Shown: in pieces, positions 24,823-41,459 of the stretch
How positions within the stretch are numbered: the stretch's first letter is position 1
How the letters are laid out: every line of letters begins with the position of its first letter
Assembly: GCA_023053545.1 (NCBI GenBank)
Contig: JAKZAN010000001.1
Coordinates: forward strand, 1,198,565 to 1,262,564
Length of the DNA stretch: 64,000 bases
From: Lepidurus packardi
Taxonomy: Eukaryota > Arthropoda > Branchiopoda > Notostraca > Triopsidae
Direction: 5' to 3'
Program-made: the position numbers and the translations under genes
The notes under the pieces: model-generated
Told to the model about the DNA's origin: nothing
The model's database searches: none
Seen by the model: the letters and a program-made list of their open reading frames with translations, nothing else

Positions 24823-25106
24823 CATGGACTTTGCAAATTGACCAATGGCATTGCTTTTCCGTGGTTTTGACCAATCCTGTCATTTGAAGCCTGCTCCAAG
24901 GCTTAGATAGGTTTCACAACACGAAATCCCTTCTAAACTCCAAAGTCAATTAAAGGAGCAGTTCACTTAATTAAATAACCTGCTCGTTTAATTGATTGGG
25001 GAGTTCAGAAGGAATTTCCCTGCCTAAGGACAGTAGTAGGCCAGAAATGACAGGATTGGTCAAAACGACGTAAAAGCTGTCATTGATCAATATGCAAAGT
25101 CCATGT
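24823..25106. mobile_element. Complete MITE-like inverted-repeat element
   Basis: About 284 bp with arms of about 130 bp. CATGGACTTTGCAAATTGA at the left is mirrored by ATATGCAAAGTCCATG at the right. TTTTGACCAATCCTGTCATT in the left arm matches AATGACAGGATTGGTCAAAA in the right. Related to 6260-6480 and 6541-6822. It encodes nothing. Confidence 0.8.
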
Positions 25107-26011
25107 AGTTTGCCAGTTTATATGTAATTAAATGCCCCTTCCAGGCAAAAAGGACAAAACCAAAGAAACCGCGTATCAAGAACTTCACTTTTATAAACAA
25201 CTTATGCCCAAGCACTTTCGTTGCTTTGCCCTTTTCCCGGTGAATAGAGATTAGCTTCGCTACGAAAGGTCATTTAGTCCTTTAATTGAATAAAAGGAAA
25301 AGAAAACATGTGAAAACGAAACTGGGAATCGAAAACGAAATGACCTCTTTGGCGTCATATAAACAAAAATGAGCAAGTGTGATACTTCACATCATGCAAT
25401 TGAAACGTCACAGTACTCCAAGGTTAAGAGACCTGAAAACAACAGTTTATCGTTTCTATCGTTTCTACCTTGCACTAGGTTTGCGGTAAACCCCGTCTGG
25501 CGACATCACAGTGACAGTTGGTCCTTTTCTTTATCGCGAAAATATCTATTACAAGGGAACCAGTCGTATTTGTTTATGTTTTTTTTTTAACTTACTCGCA
25601 ACCGAATCAAATCGGCAGGTATACAACGTACCCCAGACGAGATATTCTCACGATAAACATAAAAAACAGTGAACAAAGTCCACCAAGGGGTTTTCTGTAC
25701 ATCATCGTGAGTCGGTTGCTAAAGTCTACGCGGATCGCTTCTCTCCATTCACACTTCTTAGACGTTACACGAAGTTAAGATATGTTGCGAAGGCCCTTCA
25801 ACTAGGATACCAGGTCTTCTTGTCTTCTAAGGAAGTCTCCTGGCTTATCAGTCACCAAAGCATACCGGCAATGCACAACTTTTTTCTTTTCCTTCTATAA
25901 AAAAAGGTCGTTGGTGATACTTGGCTTGTACAGTGTTACTCTGACCGTCGCTCGAACTTGGTGATATCAAATTTCCTGGCCCCAATTTTGGTGAAAAACG
26001 TTCTTAAAAAG

Positions 26012-29000
26012 ATGAAAACGTTGAATAACAACAGCACTAAATCAAACAATTCCCAACCACCCGATCCAGGTACGCCCACAAAAATTCCCCTGTCCCAGGA
26101 AACTAAATGTACGAGAAAGTACTCCAAAGCCACTTAAAAGTAAAATGTCCTATTTCTGGCCATAGCCAATGACCGGGATACGTATCAAAGTGGAGTGTCA
26201 TGCACGTACTGAAACAGAATTGTTAAGATCTGTTAAACTGAACGCATTTTAACAGACTAAACTATCCTGAACCGTCTAATCTGTGTAAAATCTCTTGAAT
26301 TTAAAAAGAAATTTAGTTCAAACCAAATACTTGATGGTATCTGCTACAGAGCAACCAGCTCTGCTTGCTTTGAGTACTTTGTTACGCTCAATAGTAATGT
26401 TGTGGCCTCATCCCAACTTCTGCACCCAATATTCCTAAAAAATAAAATTCAAAATTAATTTTTAGAAAACGACCTTTCAAAGTCAAGGGCGGACTTTGAG
26501 ACGGCGATTGATGCGGCGGGTTATGGGCAATTCCATTACTTTCTGTTACTCGTGTGTGGTTTTGCCTTCGGCTGCTTCCCAACGGAAGTACTCAGCATTT
26601 CATTTCTGCTCCCGGCGGCGGAATGCGATCTAGGACTGACTTCCGAGAACAAAGGCTGGATGTCGGCCATTACGTTCGTAGGAATGATGGTTGGAAGTTA
26701 TATCTGGGGTTCGCTGGGCGATTCTTTGGGCCGCAAGAAAATCATCATCATCGCCCTTACCATGGATGGAATCTTTACTATTTTCTCGAGTTTGTCACAA
26801 AGCTTTGGGTGTTTCATCGCCCTCCGGTTTTTCGCTGGCATCGGGTAACCAAACTTAGAAACATACATTTTCTTTAAAAAGAAAAAAAAAGGGAATTTAG
26901 AGAAGATTCACTGACCGAGTTGGAAATAGGCTGAGCGGAGTTTTGGTCATATTTCCCTATTTCGCGGAGTTCCAGCCACGTGCCAGACGAGGCGGCATGG
27001 TTAGTTTACTCGACGCTTTCTACATCGAAGGCAATCTGCTCATGACATGTAAGTCAAACAGCACTTATAGCTTTTTTTCCAAAATTAATCATTTAAATAT
27101 TGCCTTTGACCAATTATAATATTTTCCTTTGAGCTAAATCACACCATTTTCTTTTTAATTCAGCCCCTAATGTATGGGCAATTAAGTAAAAAACTAACTA
27201 AATAATAATGATTCAATTTAATTAATAAATAGACGAAGTTTCAATTGAAGATTCAATAGAAGATTTCAATTAAGAGTTGAAGAATTCAGCCCCTAATGTA
27301 TTGGCAATTAAGTAAAAAACTAACTAAATAATAATTCTTCAATTTATTTAATAAATTTATTTAAATAAATTTATTATTATTTATGTATTATTTTATTATT
27401 ATTTTTATTATTTATTATTTTTTATTTTTTTTATTATTTATATATTATTTATTTTAATAAATTTATTTAATAAATTGAAGAATTTTCAATAGAAGATTCA
27501 ATTGAAAATTTCAATTAAGAATTGAAGAATTCAGCCCCTAATGTATTGGCAATTATGTAGAAAACTAACTAAATAATAATTCTTCCATTTATTTAATAAA
27601 TTGAAGAATTTTCAACTGAAGATTCAATTGAAAATTTCCATTACGAATTGAAGAACTCAGCCCGTAATGTATTGGCAATTAAGTAAAAAACTAACTAAAT
27701 AATAATTCTTCAATTTATTTAATAAATTGAAAAATTTTCCATTGGAAATTCAATGGAAGATTTCAATTAAGAACTGAAGAATTCAGCCCCTAATGTATTG
27801 GCAATTATGTAGAAAACTAACTAAATAATAATTCTTCAATTTATTTAATAAATTGAAAAATTTTCCATTGAAAATTCAATAGAAGATTTCAATTAAGAAT
27901 TGAAGAATTCAGCCCCTAATGTATTGGCCATTAGGTAGAAAACTAACTAAATAATAATGATTCAATTTAGTTCATAAATTGAAGAATTTTCAATAGAGGA
28001 CTCAATTGAAAATTTCAATTACGAATTGAAGAATTCAGCCCCTAATGTATGGGCAATTAAGTAAAATACTAACTAAATAATGATTCTTCAATTTATTTAA
28101 TAAATTGAAGAATTTTCAATTGAAAATTCAATTGAAGATTTCAATTAAGTATTGAAAAATTCAGCCTTTAATGTATGTTCAATTAAGTAAAAACTAACTA
28201 AATAATAATTCTTCAATTTATTTAATAAATTGAAAAATTTTCCATTGAAAATTCAATTAACGATTTCAATTAAGAATTGAAGAATTCAGCCCCGATTGTA
28301 TTGGCCATTAGGTAGAAAACTAACTAAATAATAATTCTTCAATTTAGTTAATAAATTGAAGAATTTTCAATTGAAGATTCAATAGAAGATTTCAATTAAG
28401 AATTGAAGAGTTCAGACCCTAATGTATTGGCAATTAAGTAAAAAACTAACTAAATAATAATTCTTCAATTTATTTAATAAATTGAAAAATTTTCCATTGG
28501 AAATTCAATGGAAGATTTCAATTAAGAACTGAAGAATTCAGCCCCTAATGTATTGGCAATTATGTAGAAAACTAACTAAATAATAATTCTTCCATTTAGT
28601 TAATAAATTGAAGAATTTTCAATTGAAGATTCAATAGAAGATTTCAATTAAGAACTGAAGAATTCAGCCCCTAATGTATTGGCAATTATGTAGAAAACTA
28701 ACTAAATAATAATTCTTCCATTTAGTTAATAAATTGAAGAATTTTCAATCGAAGATTCAATTGAAAATTTCAATTAAGAATTGAAGAATTCAGCCCCTAA
28801 CGTATTGGCCATTAAGTAGGAAACTAACTAAATAATAATTCTTCAATTTAGTTAATAAACTGAAGAATTTTGCCAGTCAAGATTTTTGACTTTTTTTTTA
28901 CTTTGAATTTTTGAAGAATTTTGTCATTGAAGAATTTTGCCAGTATAGATCTGGTAGTTTCCAAAAGACAAAATTGAACTTATAGTTTAAAAAAACAGGT

Positions 29001-30686
29001 TTGGCATGGCTAATTATTCCTCAAACCTGGCAATGGGGTACCGAATCATTCCAGTACGATTCTTGGCGCTTCTTCACCGCCATCTGCGGCGGTTTATCTC
29101 TGCTCGCCGCCAGTCTCCTAACATTAGTACCCGAATCTCCAAAGTACCTCCTGACTAAAAATCGACACGCCGAGGCCTTAACCACGTTCCGGACAATTTA
29201 CGTTCGAAATACGCACCAGGATCCTTTAAGTTACCCCGTAAAAATGCTAAATTACTGTCCCATTTCCCGTCTTTATTGCTAAAGTTCTCTTGCTTTAGTA
29301 CACACACTTTGTTATCGAGAGCCATGACCCAGAAAATGGCAACACGGAGGCCCCGAATAATATCCAGCCCAAGTTATCATGGTTTTCTCGTTTGAAAGTC
29401 ACTTTGCGTAACGTGAAAGAACAATCCATCACTTTGTTCTCGGCTCAGTTAATGCGTAATACTGTTATCATGATCTTTCTGCAATTTATCCTCCAGTTTG
29501 CGTAAGGACAACTTTGAAACGTTTATTATTGAACGACAAAAGCGATAAGACGCTTATCTTTGTCTATTTTTATCGATTCTTTGACGCAATGAAGGAACTC
29601 GGGATTGTTGTTATGGTTACCCGAGTTATTCGATCATCTTGAGAAATTTTACGACTTTGAAGAAAACGTTAACGTTACCTCCGCTACCGTCTGCCAAGCG
29701 TTTAACTTCCATCCAGCTAACGATAGCGATTCCTCGGGTAATCCTGACATTGGTTGCGATGATCCTACAGACCGAACCAGCGACCAAATCTTCATTAACG
29801 CGTTAGTGATAGCAGTGACCCCGTTACCGGGAAACTTTTGGACCTATATCCACACTGATAAATTGGGCCGGAAATTTTTTATCGGTAAGCATAGTGACAT
29901 TGGCCTCGCTCACCTTCTTAGACTAATGCGTATTGAATGTGCAATAACAGTACTTGGGATGGGAGCAGCAGGACTTTGTGCGGCACTCGTCTTGGTAATG
30001 AGATCGCCAACAGACACACTCATTGTGGCCGCCTTTTTTAACTTCTTTGGCAACTTGGCTTTTAACGCCATTAACGTCCTGAGTACTGAGCTTTTCCCGA
30101 CTGCTGTCAGGTAAAACAATGCTAAAACAATTCTATCAATCAACTTAGCAATTCACGCTTTAAATCCATTAGTTACTCAAATAAGTTTACTAACTAAGAT
30201 AAGAAATCATTCATTTGAACTAAGATAACTTAAAACTAAAGTAATCCAAATATAAGTACTATTTAATTCAAATTGATTCCAAGTTTGATAAAGCAAATTA
30301 ATTTTCTTTTCTATTTCGTATTTGTCATATCCAGATCGAGTGCGATTGCACTTACGTTTGTTTCCGCCCGTGTTGGGTCCATTTTGGGGACAGTTTTATT
30401 TGGTGCATTGATAGATATCATTTGCTTCTTGCCCATCGCCTTATTTGGCTTGACTCTCGCAGGTGGGATTCCGGAAACCATTAAAATGACTGTTCACTTA
30501 ATGACTGTTCATTGTTATGTTCACTTATGAATCGATGTTTTACGCATCGATTTTACATAATCGATTTTACACATCGATTTTACACATCGATTTTACATAA
30601 TCGATTTTACATAATCGATTTTACTCGCAGGAGGTGGTTTGATCGCGTTATTCCTTCCGAATACTTCCAAAATGGCTTTAACTTAA
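26012..30686 (+). CDS. SV2-like MFS transporter 5 (two introns lost)
   Basis: Exons: 26012-26069, 26466-26844, 26930-27048, 28999-29237, 29299-29501, 29595-29884, 29951-30110, 30335-30462, 30631-30686; 543 residues. Exon 2 fuses what are three exons in the four paralogues, so ADFETAIDAAGYGQFHY runs straight through TM1 and on past GSLGDSLGRKKII. Also seen are VPESPKYLLTKNR, a long loop after TM7 with NVTS and NDSD and two cysteines, and a C-terminus PNTSKMALT. It shares DAFYIEGN and the Cys before LAW with transporter 4. The first exon is inferred from phase. Intron 3 holds a 1.7-kb satellite. Confidence 0.87.
27150..28870. repeat. ~126-bp satellite in intron 3 of transporter 5
   Basis: About 13 copies marked by TTCAGCCCCTAATGTATTGG, then AAAACTAACTAAATAATAAT, then several short AATT-rich palindromes such as TTCAATTTATTTAATAAATTGAA. 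Copies differ by a few bases. One region (27350-27470) carries an extra run of TTATT. Confidence 0.95.
30536..30626. repeat. ~17-bp ATCGATTTTACA microsatellite in last intron of transporter 5
   Basis: Six copies of ATCGATTTTAC separated by ACATA or ACACA, ending at the acceptor TTACTCGCAG. The last copy supplies part of the pyrimidine tract. Confidence 0.85.
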
Positions 30687-31123
30687 TATCTAAAGCTTGC
30701 TGTGCTTTGACAAGATTGCGAAGAAGTCTTTGAAAACGTCCGGAGCTCACTTCTAAGAAGGAAGTAGTTCCCATAGGTGACCTTAGAATTCACGCCAGCG
30801 ATGCCACAAACGCTGACAAATTCTCCTGACACGTTCTCACTTTGGTGTACAGAAGATAAATCGGTATTGAACTCCTGAATATTCCGCCAATACCGTCTAT
30901 GCATGAAACTATTTAATAAACTTCCAAGTTTAACTTGACATATTGCCTAAACCAACCACTTTCAGCTCAGTATTGTATTATACGAGGAATGTAATAGAAT
31001 AATCCTGCATTAATTACACAGCGGAATCGAGAGAGACGTGATATCACTAAAGCGATAAAGAGAAACCTGTTTTACTTAAAGCTTGTTTGGTAAATGAACG
31101 CGAAAGGAGTTGAATCCCAAGTT
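30687..31123. other. Convergent 3' region of transporter 5 and SNX4
   Basis: 437 bp with no gene. TTAATAAACTT near 30912 is a possible poly(A) signal for transporter 5. Confidence 0.5.
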
Positions 31124-33074
31124 TTAAGCCATTTCGTTCAGGGCTTCTTTGATATGAGTCCAGGTTTGCAAGCCCTAGAATACCATTTTATTATATTTTC
31201 GGGGGGAGTTTAGCATTTTTAATCTTAAAAGGGAAGCTGAACTGACTTTGGTGCATAGGCGAATTTGCGAGAGGGCAAGATTACTCAGCGTTTCGTTGAT
31301 ATCAGGGATCTTTTGGAGCTCAAAATGTTCAATATCCGTCTCTGCAAGTGTGGTAAACTCGCTGCGAAATTCAGGAACGAAAAAGATCAAATACTTTTGC
31401 TTTATGTTTCATTTTGACTAAATGAATGTGCGGGAACCGATAGTGAAACAAGGAGATAAAAATAGATAAAAACAAAATGCTTGGTTCTACCTTAGCCGGC
31501 GAGAAGATTCCTCCACAAGGTGCTCAGCGTTGCTGATTTGGTGTTCCAAAGACTCTAATTTGGCTTGACGAGCTTCTTCGGAATCTGGAGCCCCCAGAAA
31601 CTTGGACATGAATGAAGATCTCATAGCTAGACGTGACGTCATACTGCCTTTACCTACGTTTAATCATAAAAATAGACACTAATTAATTCAATAAGAATTC
31701 AAGGGTAAGAATAAGATGTTTCTTACTTTGATCCAGCCTCTCCTTTTCACCCGACTTGTTGCCAACGAGATTATGGGCTTTCTCTACTTCAAGCTGCATT
31801 GCTTGGTGTCGAACACAGAGTTCTTGCAAGGCTTGACCGAAATACAAATATTCCTTGAGTTGATCAGTGACTTGTTCTTCCTCTTCCAAATGAGATTCGA
31901 TATACGAAGCATACGTGTCCATGAAATGCCCAGCTTTCTACAGCAACTCAACACATTAGAGATGGTTTCTAGACTGATTCAGTCAAACCTGCAATCCATC
32001 CCCCATAGATTTCTCCAGGGCACTCCATTCGCTAAAAACGCGGCCATAATTGGCATGTAGCTTGTGGAGGCCATACAGTCGGTCACATTGGCGAACACGT
32101 AGCTTTAAAATAGTGTTCAAATTGCTTTGCATTTCGGTGCTATAGCTCTTGATGGCATCGAACTTGGGATCAGGTTTCTGGAGCCTTACAGCGATGCTCA
32201 GCGCCTTGATCTTGGCTTCTGCACTGTGCAGGTACCCTAGCCAATAACACAATCTTATTCTTAAATGGTTAATTGCATAAGCATGAAGAGCATTACCCGA
32301 ATCTGCGGGGATGTTGAGCCAATGCTGCTCAAGTTGCAAAAACTTCATAAATAAAGGTTCTCTGCATAAGACAGGATGGGAAGCGACCCGGAGCAGAAAG
32401 CTCTAGGGAGTAGAACGATTAGGGTCAGGAAGTGGGCTTACAATCTTTCTAACCTCAAAGGCGACCCGGCGACGGTCGACAAAGAGCGGATCCAAGTTAT
32501 CTGCGCTTTGGGACTGGCGTAAGAATTGGGCCTGTTTCTCAGGCAAGGGCGGAATGATGCAGTGAGGATACGTCTCTTCAAAATAGGATCTAAGAGCTTC
32601 GAATTCGCTATAACGGCGCCATACGTTTCCAATCTTGCAAAGAGCTCCTTGCCAGGCTGGGTCAGTCACCCTAAATTCATTACAAATTACAAGCTGGGCG
32701 TCGCGGAACGAACAAAAGAGAGGAGTGGTTACTTTGTTTCGATTAAGTAGACGGTATGGTGCTCTTTCAATGCAAGAGGACCATTAACTCGCTTTTCGGC
32801 TTCTACAACAGATATGTCCATATGATCTACCAAAGTAGTCCTTGAAATGCGAGCCTATTTTAAATAAGATATAATTATTGCGAGTTAAGCAATTAGTTAT
32901 CATTGCGCTTAATGATGGGAAAAAAATGGTAACAACCGGGACGCCAAACAAATTTCCCGTCATTTTTCTAGAGATGAAATATTCGTAACGTTCCTGGCTT
33001 TTACAAAAAGCGAAAATTCGGTGTACCTGTGTCTCATCTTGCTCCTGAGTGACCTTTTCATCTTCCGAACTCAT
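31124..33074 (-). CDS. SNX4: Sorting nexin 4
   Basis: Exons, 5' to 3' on the minus strand: 33074-33027, 32854-32733, 32670-32454, 32402-32297, 32236-31989, 31937-31727, 31653-31491, 31361-31247, 31174-31124; 426 residues. A PX domain (about residues 28-150) has ISVVEAEKR, WRRYSEFEALRSYF, IPPLPEKQAQF and DRRRVAFESFLLRVASHP. The arginine and proline-rich motifs bind PI3P. A BAR domain follows, with RVRQCDRLYGLHKLHANYGR and VFSEWSALEKSMGDGLQ, then MDTYASYIESHLEEEEQ. The order and wording fit SNX4, which retrieves cargo such as SNAREs from endosomes and supports autophagy. The acceptor of exon 8 is the least certain. It is close to the usual family length of about 450. Confidence 0.93.
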
Positions 33075-33307
33075 GTTGGCTTCTAATGTGGGGACAATGC
33101 TTGCTCATTAACTAACATTCACCTTATAATTAGCACTATTTCACACCCTCCATAGCATCAATAATAAAAGCTTTCTAATACACGGGTAATCAAACAGAAA
33201 AGGACAGTGAACGCCATCTTACAGTAACGTTTCAATATAGGGAAAGAATTACTCAGCACCACCTATGTAGTTCTTCAGTAACGAATTTCAAGTAGTGTTT
33301 TGGCCAC
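33075..33307. promoter_or_regulatory. Probable bidirectional promoter of SNX4 and NEMP
   Basis: The two start codons are head to head with only 233 bp between them, which must hold both promoters and both 5' leaders. I see no TATA box, which is common for housekeeping pairs. Confidence 0.6.
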
Positions 33308-35191
33308 ATGGAACCGAAAAGCGGCAATATGAAAATATTCATCTTTTTAATCAGCGTACACTTTTTATCCTTGCGAACAAATGCCTTGAATCCTTATGAA
33401 GAACAAAAAGGTAACTTATTGCAGTCTTGAATTTAAATTCTACGCTTTATAAAGGCGATAATCTGATGAATTAATGGGTGGTAGTTACCAGCGCAAAAGG
33501 CTAATTTTAAACTTATTTATTTTTTCAGATGTAGTCCCTATTAGTTTGTCAACATCTTTAGATGCCGGCAAAGGTATTCATGTACCCACTAAAAAGACAC
33601 CCAGTCTTTCCGTTTATTGCTGGAATGGAGAAATCCCTTTAATTCTCAGTCTATGGAAATCCACTACCGTAAACTTCTTATCCTTCTGAAAACCTTACAT
33701 AATTGCTTTGTTTTTGACTAGTTCGTCATTCGCATCGATAAAGATGAGTTTGAGCTCTACAAAGGCCTCAACGCCACCGATGTGGAACAGCAGTTCAAAG
33801 AACGTCAATCTGCTTGGTTTAATATTTGGCCCTGGAAGGTCCGCGAAGTCGCATTATCGCCTTTCAACAAGACCTGCATAGGAGTTTATACCCGACATGA
33901 ATACGACATCAAGCTGGACGTCAGGAGTAAAATCAACCTCTCCTAGCTTTCAGATCAAAGTGAATTAACATGCTTTGTATCCTAAGGATTGGATTTTCGC
34001 AAAGTCCTGATGTTCGCAGTCGGTTTGGTCTTATTTCTCCTAGCTCCCCAGTTATGCCGCAATGTAGCCTTTCATTACTCCTCAGCTGTAGCAATCGGCA
34101 TCCTAGCCTCGGTTTTAATCGCTGTCTACCTTTTCAGCCGCTTAATACCAAAGGTATGAATCACCCGAGAACTTGGTCTAACTTGGAACTTGGGAGAACT
34201 TCAATCTAACGTTCTAATCTAACTTAATTCCTAGAAAACCGGCTCCTATGTTGTGTTAATTGGAGGCTGGTCCCTCACGGTCTACTTAGCGCAAACTGTT
34301 TGGGAGAATTTGCATACTATTCTGCTCAAATATCAGCCATACGTCGTCGCTTATATAGCCGTGTGCAGTCTCGTCAGCTTTGCAATTTTCTATCGCTTTG
34401 GACCAGTTTCGGATCCTCGTACAATTTCCTTGCTCCAGTGGGGTTTACAAGTAATTCTAATTATTGAGGAAGAAAGAGTCCTAACGTATAAAGCCTTCTC
34501 GTTCTTCTAGGTGTTCAGTTTCCTTCTTATGTTCTCCAGCAGTGCCTATCACGAAGCCATGGTGGCTATTTTGCTAGTTTTCTTCAGTGCTTACAACGTT
34601 CCAGCGTCTTGGACCGCTAAAGCGCGATCAGCATGGTAGATCCCTTAATTTTTCGAAAAGAATCTTCCTAAGTGAAACTTATGATTTCTATTATGGCTCG
34701 ACAAGGTTACGACAATTCCCTCCCGCTATTAAGTATCTGTCAGAGGAGGAGTATTTGGAACAAAGCACGAGAGAAACCAAAAAAGCTTTGGACGATTTGA
34801 GAAGCTTTTGCCAAAGCCCACAGTGCAATGCCTGGAAGACCATGAAGCGACTCAAGGATCCGCTACGGTACGTTCCTGACTCTACTATTTCTCAAAAAGG
34901 CGCTAGTATTGGACGCTACCACGAGCGAGCCAGCAAACCCGTGAGGTACACAACGTTGACCAAGCGTCCAGGCGAATAAAAAAAAAACTCTTAATAAAAA
35001 AAAAAAAAGAAAAAGAAAGGAAACTCTTAATGACTTCTAGTCATTAAAAATCTTGTTTTCTTTGTTTTAGATTCGCTGAATTTGTGCAAGGTTCGTCTCA
35101 CTTGTTAGACCAGGAGTTGATGGAGTACGACAGTGATAGTGTAACGCACATGGATGACGACGGAATGTACACTGATGACGATTCGGCATGA
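33308..35191 (+). CDS. NEMP1: Nuclear envelope integral membrane protein (NEMP1/2 family)
   Basis: Exons: 33308-33410, 33529-33668, 33722-33926, 33987-34153, 34235-34450, 34511-34635, 34706-34867, 35071-35191; 412 residues. A signal peptide (IFIFLISVHFLSLRTNA) precedes a lumenal domain with SVYCWNG, WFNIWPWKVREV and PFNKTCIGVYTRHEY. Five or so membrane spans follow, in the family pattern: FAVGLVLFLLAPQL, LIGGWSLTVYLAQTV, FAIFYRFGPVSDPR. The cytosolic or nuclear tail has YLSEEEYLEQSTRETKKAL, WKTMKRLKDP and FAEFVQGSSHL. NEMPs sit in the inner nuclear membrane and stiffen it; they are important in germ cells. Exon 7 could begin instead at 34673, and could end instead at 34945; both stay in frame. 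Confidence 0.92.
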
Positions 35192-35643
35192 AAAGTTCCC
35201 AAAATGAAGATTGCAAGTAGACTGCTTTTTGAAAGAACTCGGGTTTATTGTGGTTTTGTGTAACACACCCAATAACGTACGTTAATTCCATAGCATGAGG
35301 AATGCTGTTAAAGGAGAACAACCAAGAGAGGGGATAATAAAAAACTCAAAGAGCGAGAGAATGAATTACCATATACATACAATTCTTTACTAGCAAAATG
35401 ATTTTGGTTTTCTTTGCCAGTCCCTAAAATAAGCCATTTTTGGGGTACACGAAACCCTTTCCAAATTCGCTGAATACCTAAATTTTCTCGTTGGCTGTTC
35501 AAAATGTATCCTTTTTTTGTGTTTTTAGCCCCTTAACCGAAATTAATTGCTTCGTTTCGTTTCCCAAGCCACAAAAACTTTTTCCTCCTTCATTTTTGTC
35601 ATTTTTGTCTTGTTTAGTGAGTTTCATTAGACCTTCTATTAAT
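35192..35643. other. Convergent 3' region of NEMP and RNF111
   Basis: 452 bp of 3' untranslated and intergenic DNA, T-rich toward the right. No gene seen. Confidence 0.5.
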
Positions 35644-40155
<4,512 letters not shown>

Positions 40156-41459
40156 CGCTTTTCCTTTTTCTTCTTCCTGGACCACCAATGTGCCCCTGTG
40201 TAAGAAAAATCCAATGTATATGAATAGAATCCCTTCATTATATAACACTGAACGCGAAAAATTTCATGAGAAGAGTGTTGAAGAGGCTGCGTATTTACAA
40301 GGTTGAAGATTTTTCCACTCATGTTTGCTGATCTCGTCTGCAAGACGAACTCGACAGTGCCACAGTTTTTCTGGAAAATATGGTTAGGAAGGACAGGAAA
40401 ACTTACTTGACTAACACGTCTTCAATACTGCAAGCTCATAGTTACACGATAATTCATTCAAAACAAATCACACAAATTTCCACGAAAAGATACGCACTTC
40501 CTCCCCTCAGGGTGACTTCTTCGTTGTTTCGATAAGGAAAACAAACATACCTCGTATCGATCAGAATTCAAACATTATCAATAGAAACAGGGTATGGGCA
40601 AACAGCGAACTACGAAACGCAAAACACGAAATGGTAAAACGCGAAACGGATCCAAACGGCTTAGATAGGCGTTGCACTTATAATAGCCGTTTCGCGTTTT
40701 AACAGGACGAAAATGGGAGAACAGATATACTTATTTTAAGTACCCTTCGTAACACAAAGTTCAAAAAGATGTCAAAGCAGTCAAAACACCCTCTTCTGCT
40801 ACTGTAGTACACGTTTGGAAAAATTAAAAAGAAAATCTAACACGCTTCACAATCAACTGCAAAACTGAATAGGAAGAAAAAAGGCTGAGCATACAAGTTA
40901 AAAAGTAGTAAAAAATGCGGAAAACTATTAGAATTCTAAAAATCAATCTGTACTATGACTTTTCAAATTCAAAGCAATCCAAAATCCAATTCAAACAAAG
41001 AATTCAATGAAAAATAAACCTGAGAAAGGCTACGATTCCCATCCAGGGGCAACATTTTTCTTATTTCGTTTCATTGTTGGGCTATCTATGAATTTCGCCA
41101 TAGCCTAAGCAAACCGGAGTAACACTATGTTACTCCGGTTAATAATACGGGCTAATACGGGCCAGCTCCAAAATTAGCCAACGGCTAACAGCACGTTCTT
41201 CCGCTTTGTAGTACACATTTCAACCACTAGTATAGTACACACTGTAGCGGTTCGCTAGTTTAGCGGAATAAGGAAGCCGGGCTATCGGCGGTCGTTGAGG
41301 GAAGAGTCGTAAAGCTGGAAGGCGAGAGAACCATAGAGTAAATATAGAGAGAGAGAGGGAACATGCAGCCCTGTTTAAGTTTCTATCATCTCCAATGTGT
41401 AAATCCTAATTCCCTTATAAATTTCTAATGCTCTTCTATCCACAACCTACGAGCTTTTT
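40156..41459. other. Upstream of RNF111 and downstream of aldehyde oxidase 1
   Basis: 1.3 kb. The left part probably holds the RNF111 5' leader and promoter. A hairpin with 13-bp arms (AACCGGAGTAACA, loop CTA) lies at 41112-41140. No open frame is convincing. Confidence 0.5.
41112..41140. repeat. Perfect hairpin, 13-bp arms
   Basis: AACCGGAGTAACA and TGTTACTCCGGTT are exact reverse complements around CTA. It lies 320 bp past the oxidase stop, so it is not an obvious terminator. Confidence 0.85.

Larger units (their letters stand above)
23310..26011. other. Long intergenic stretch between transporters 4 and 5
   Basis: 2.7 kb without a supported gene. It holds a 28-bp-arm hairpin (23880-23938), two copies of a TTAAAATTTGGAACTATTTAG segment (about 23950 and 24069), a decayed copy of a transporter last exon (24321-24355) and a MITE-like element (24823-25106). 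The remainder is unremarkable AT-rich DNA. Confidence 0.6.

Noticed and set aside
25369..25778. Overlapping plus-strand frames before transporter 5
   Set aside because: They have no domain, low-complexity Ser/Phe content, and no phase-compatible join to the transporter.
31716..32060. Plus-strand frame of 114 codons
   Set aside because: It is antisense to SNX4 exons 5 and 6.
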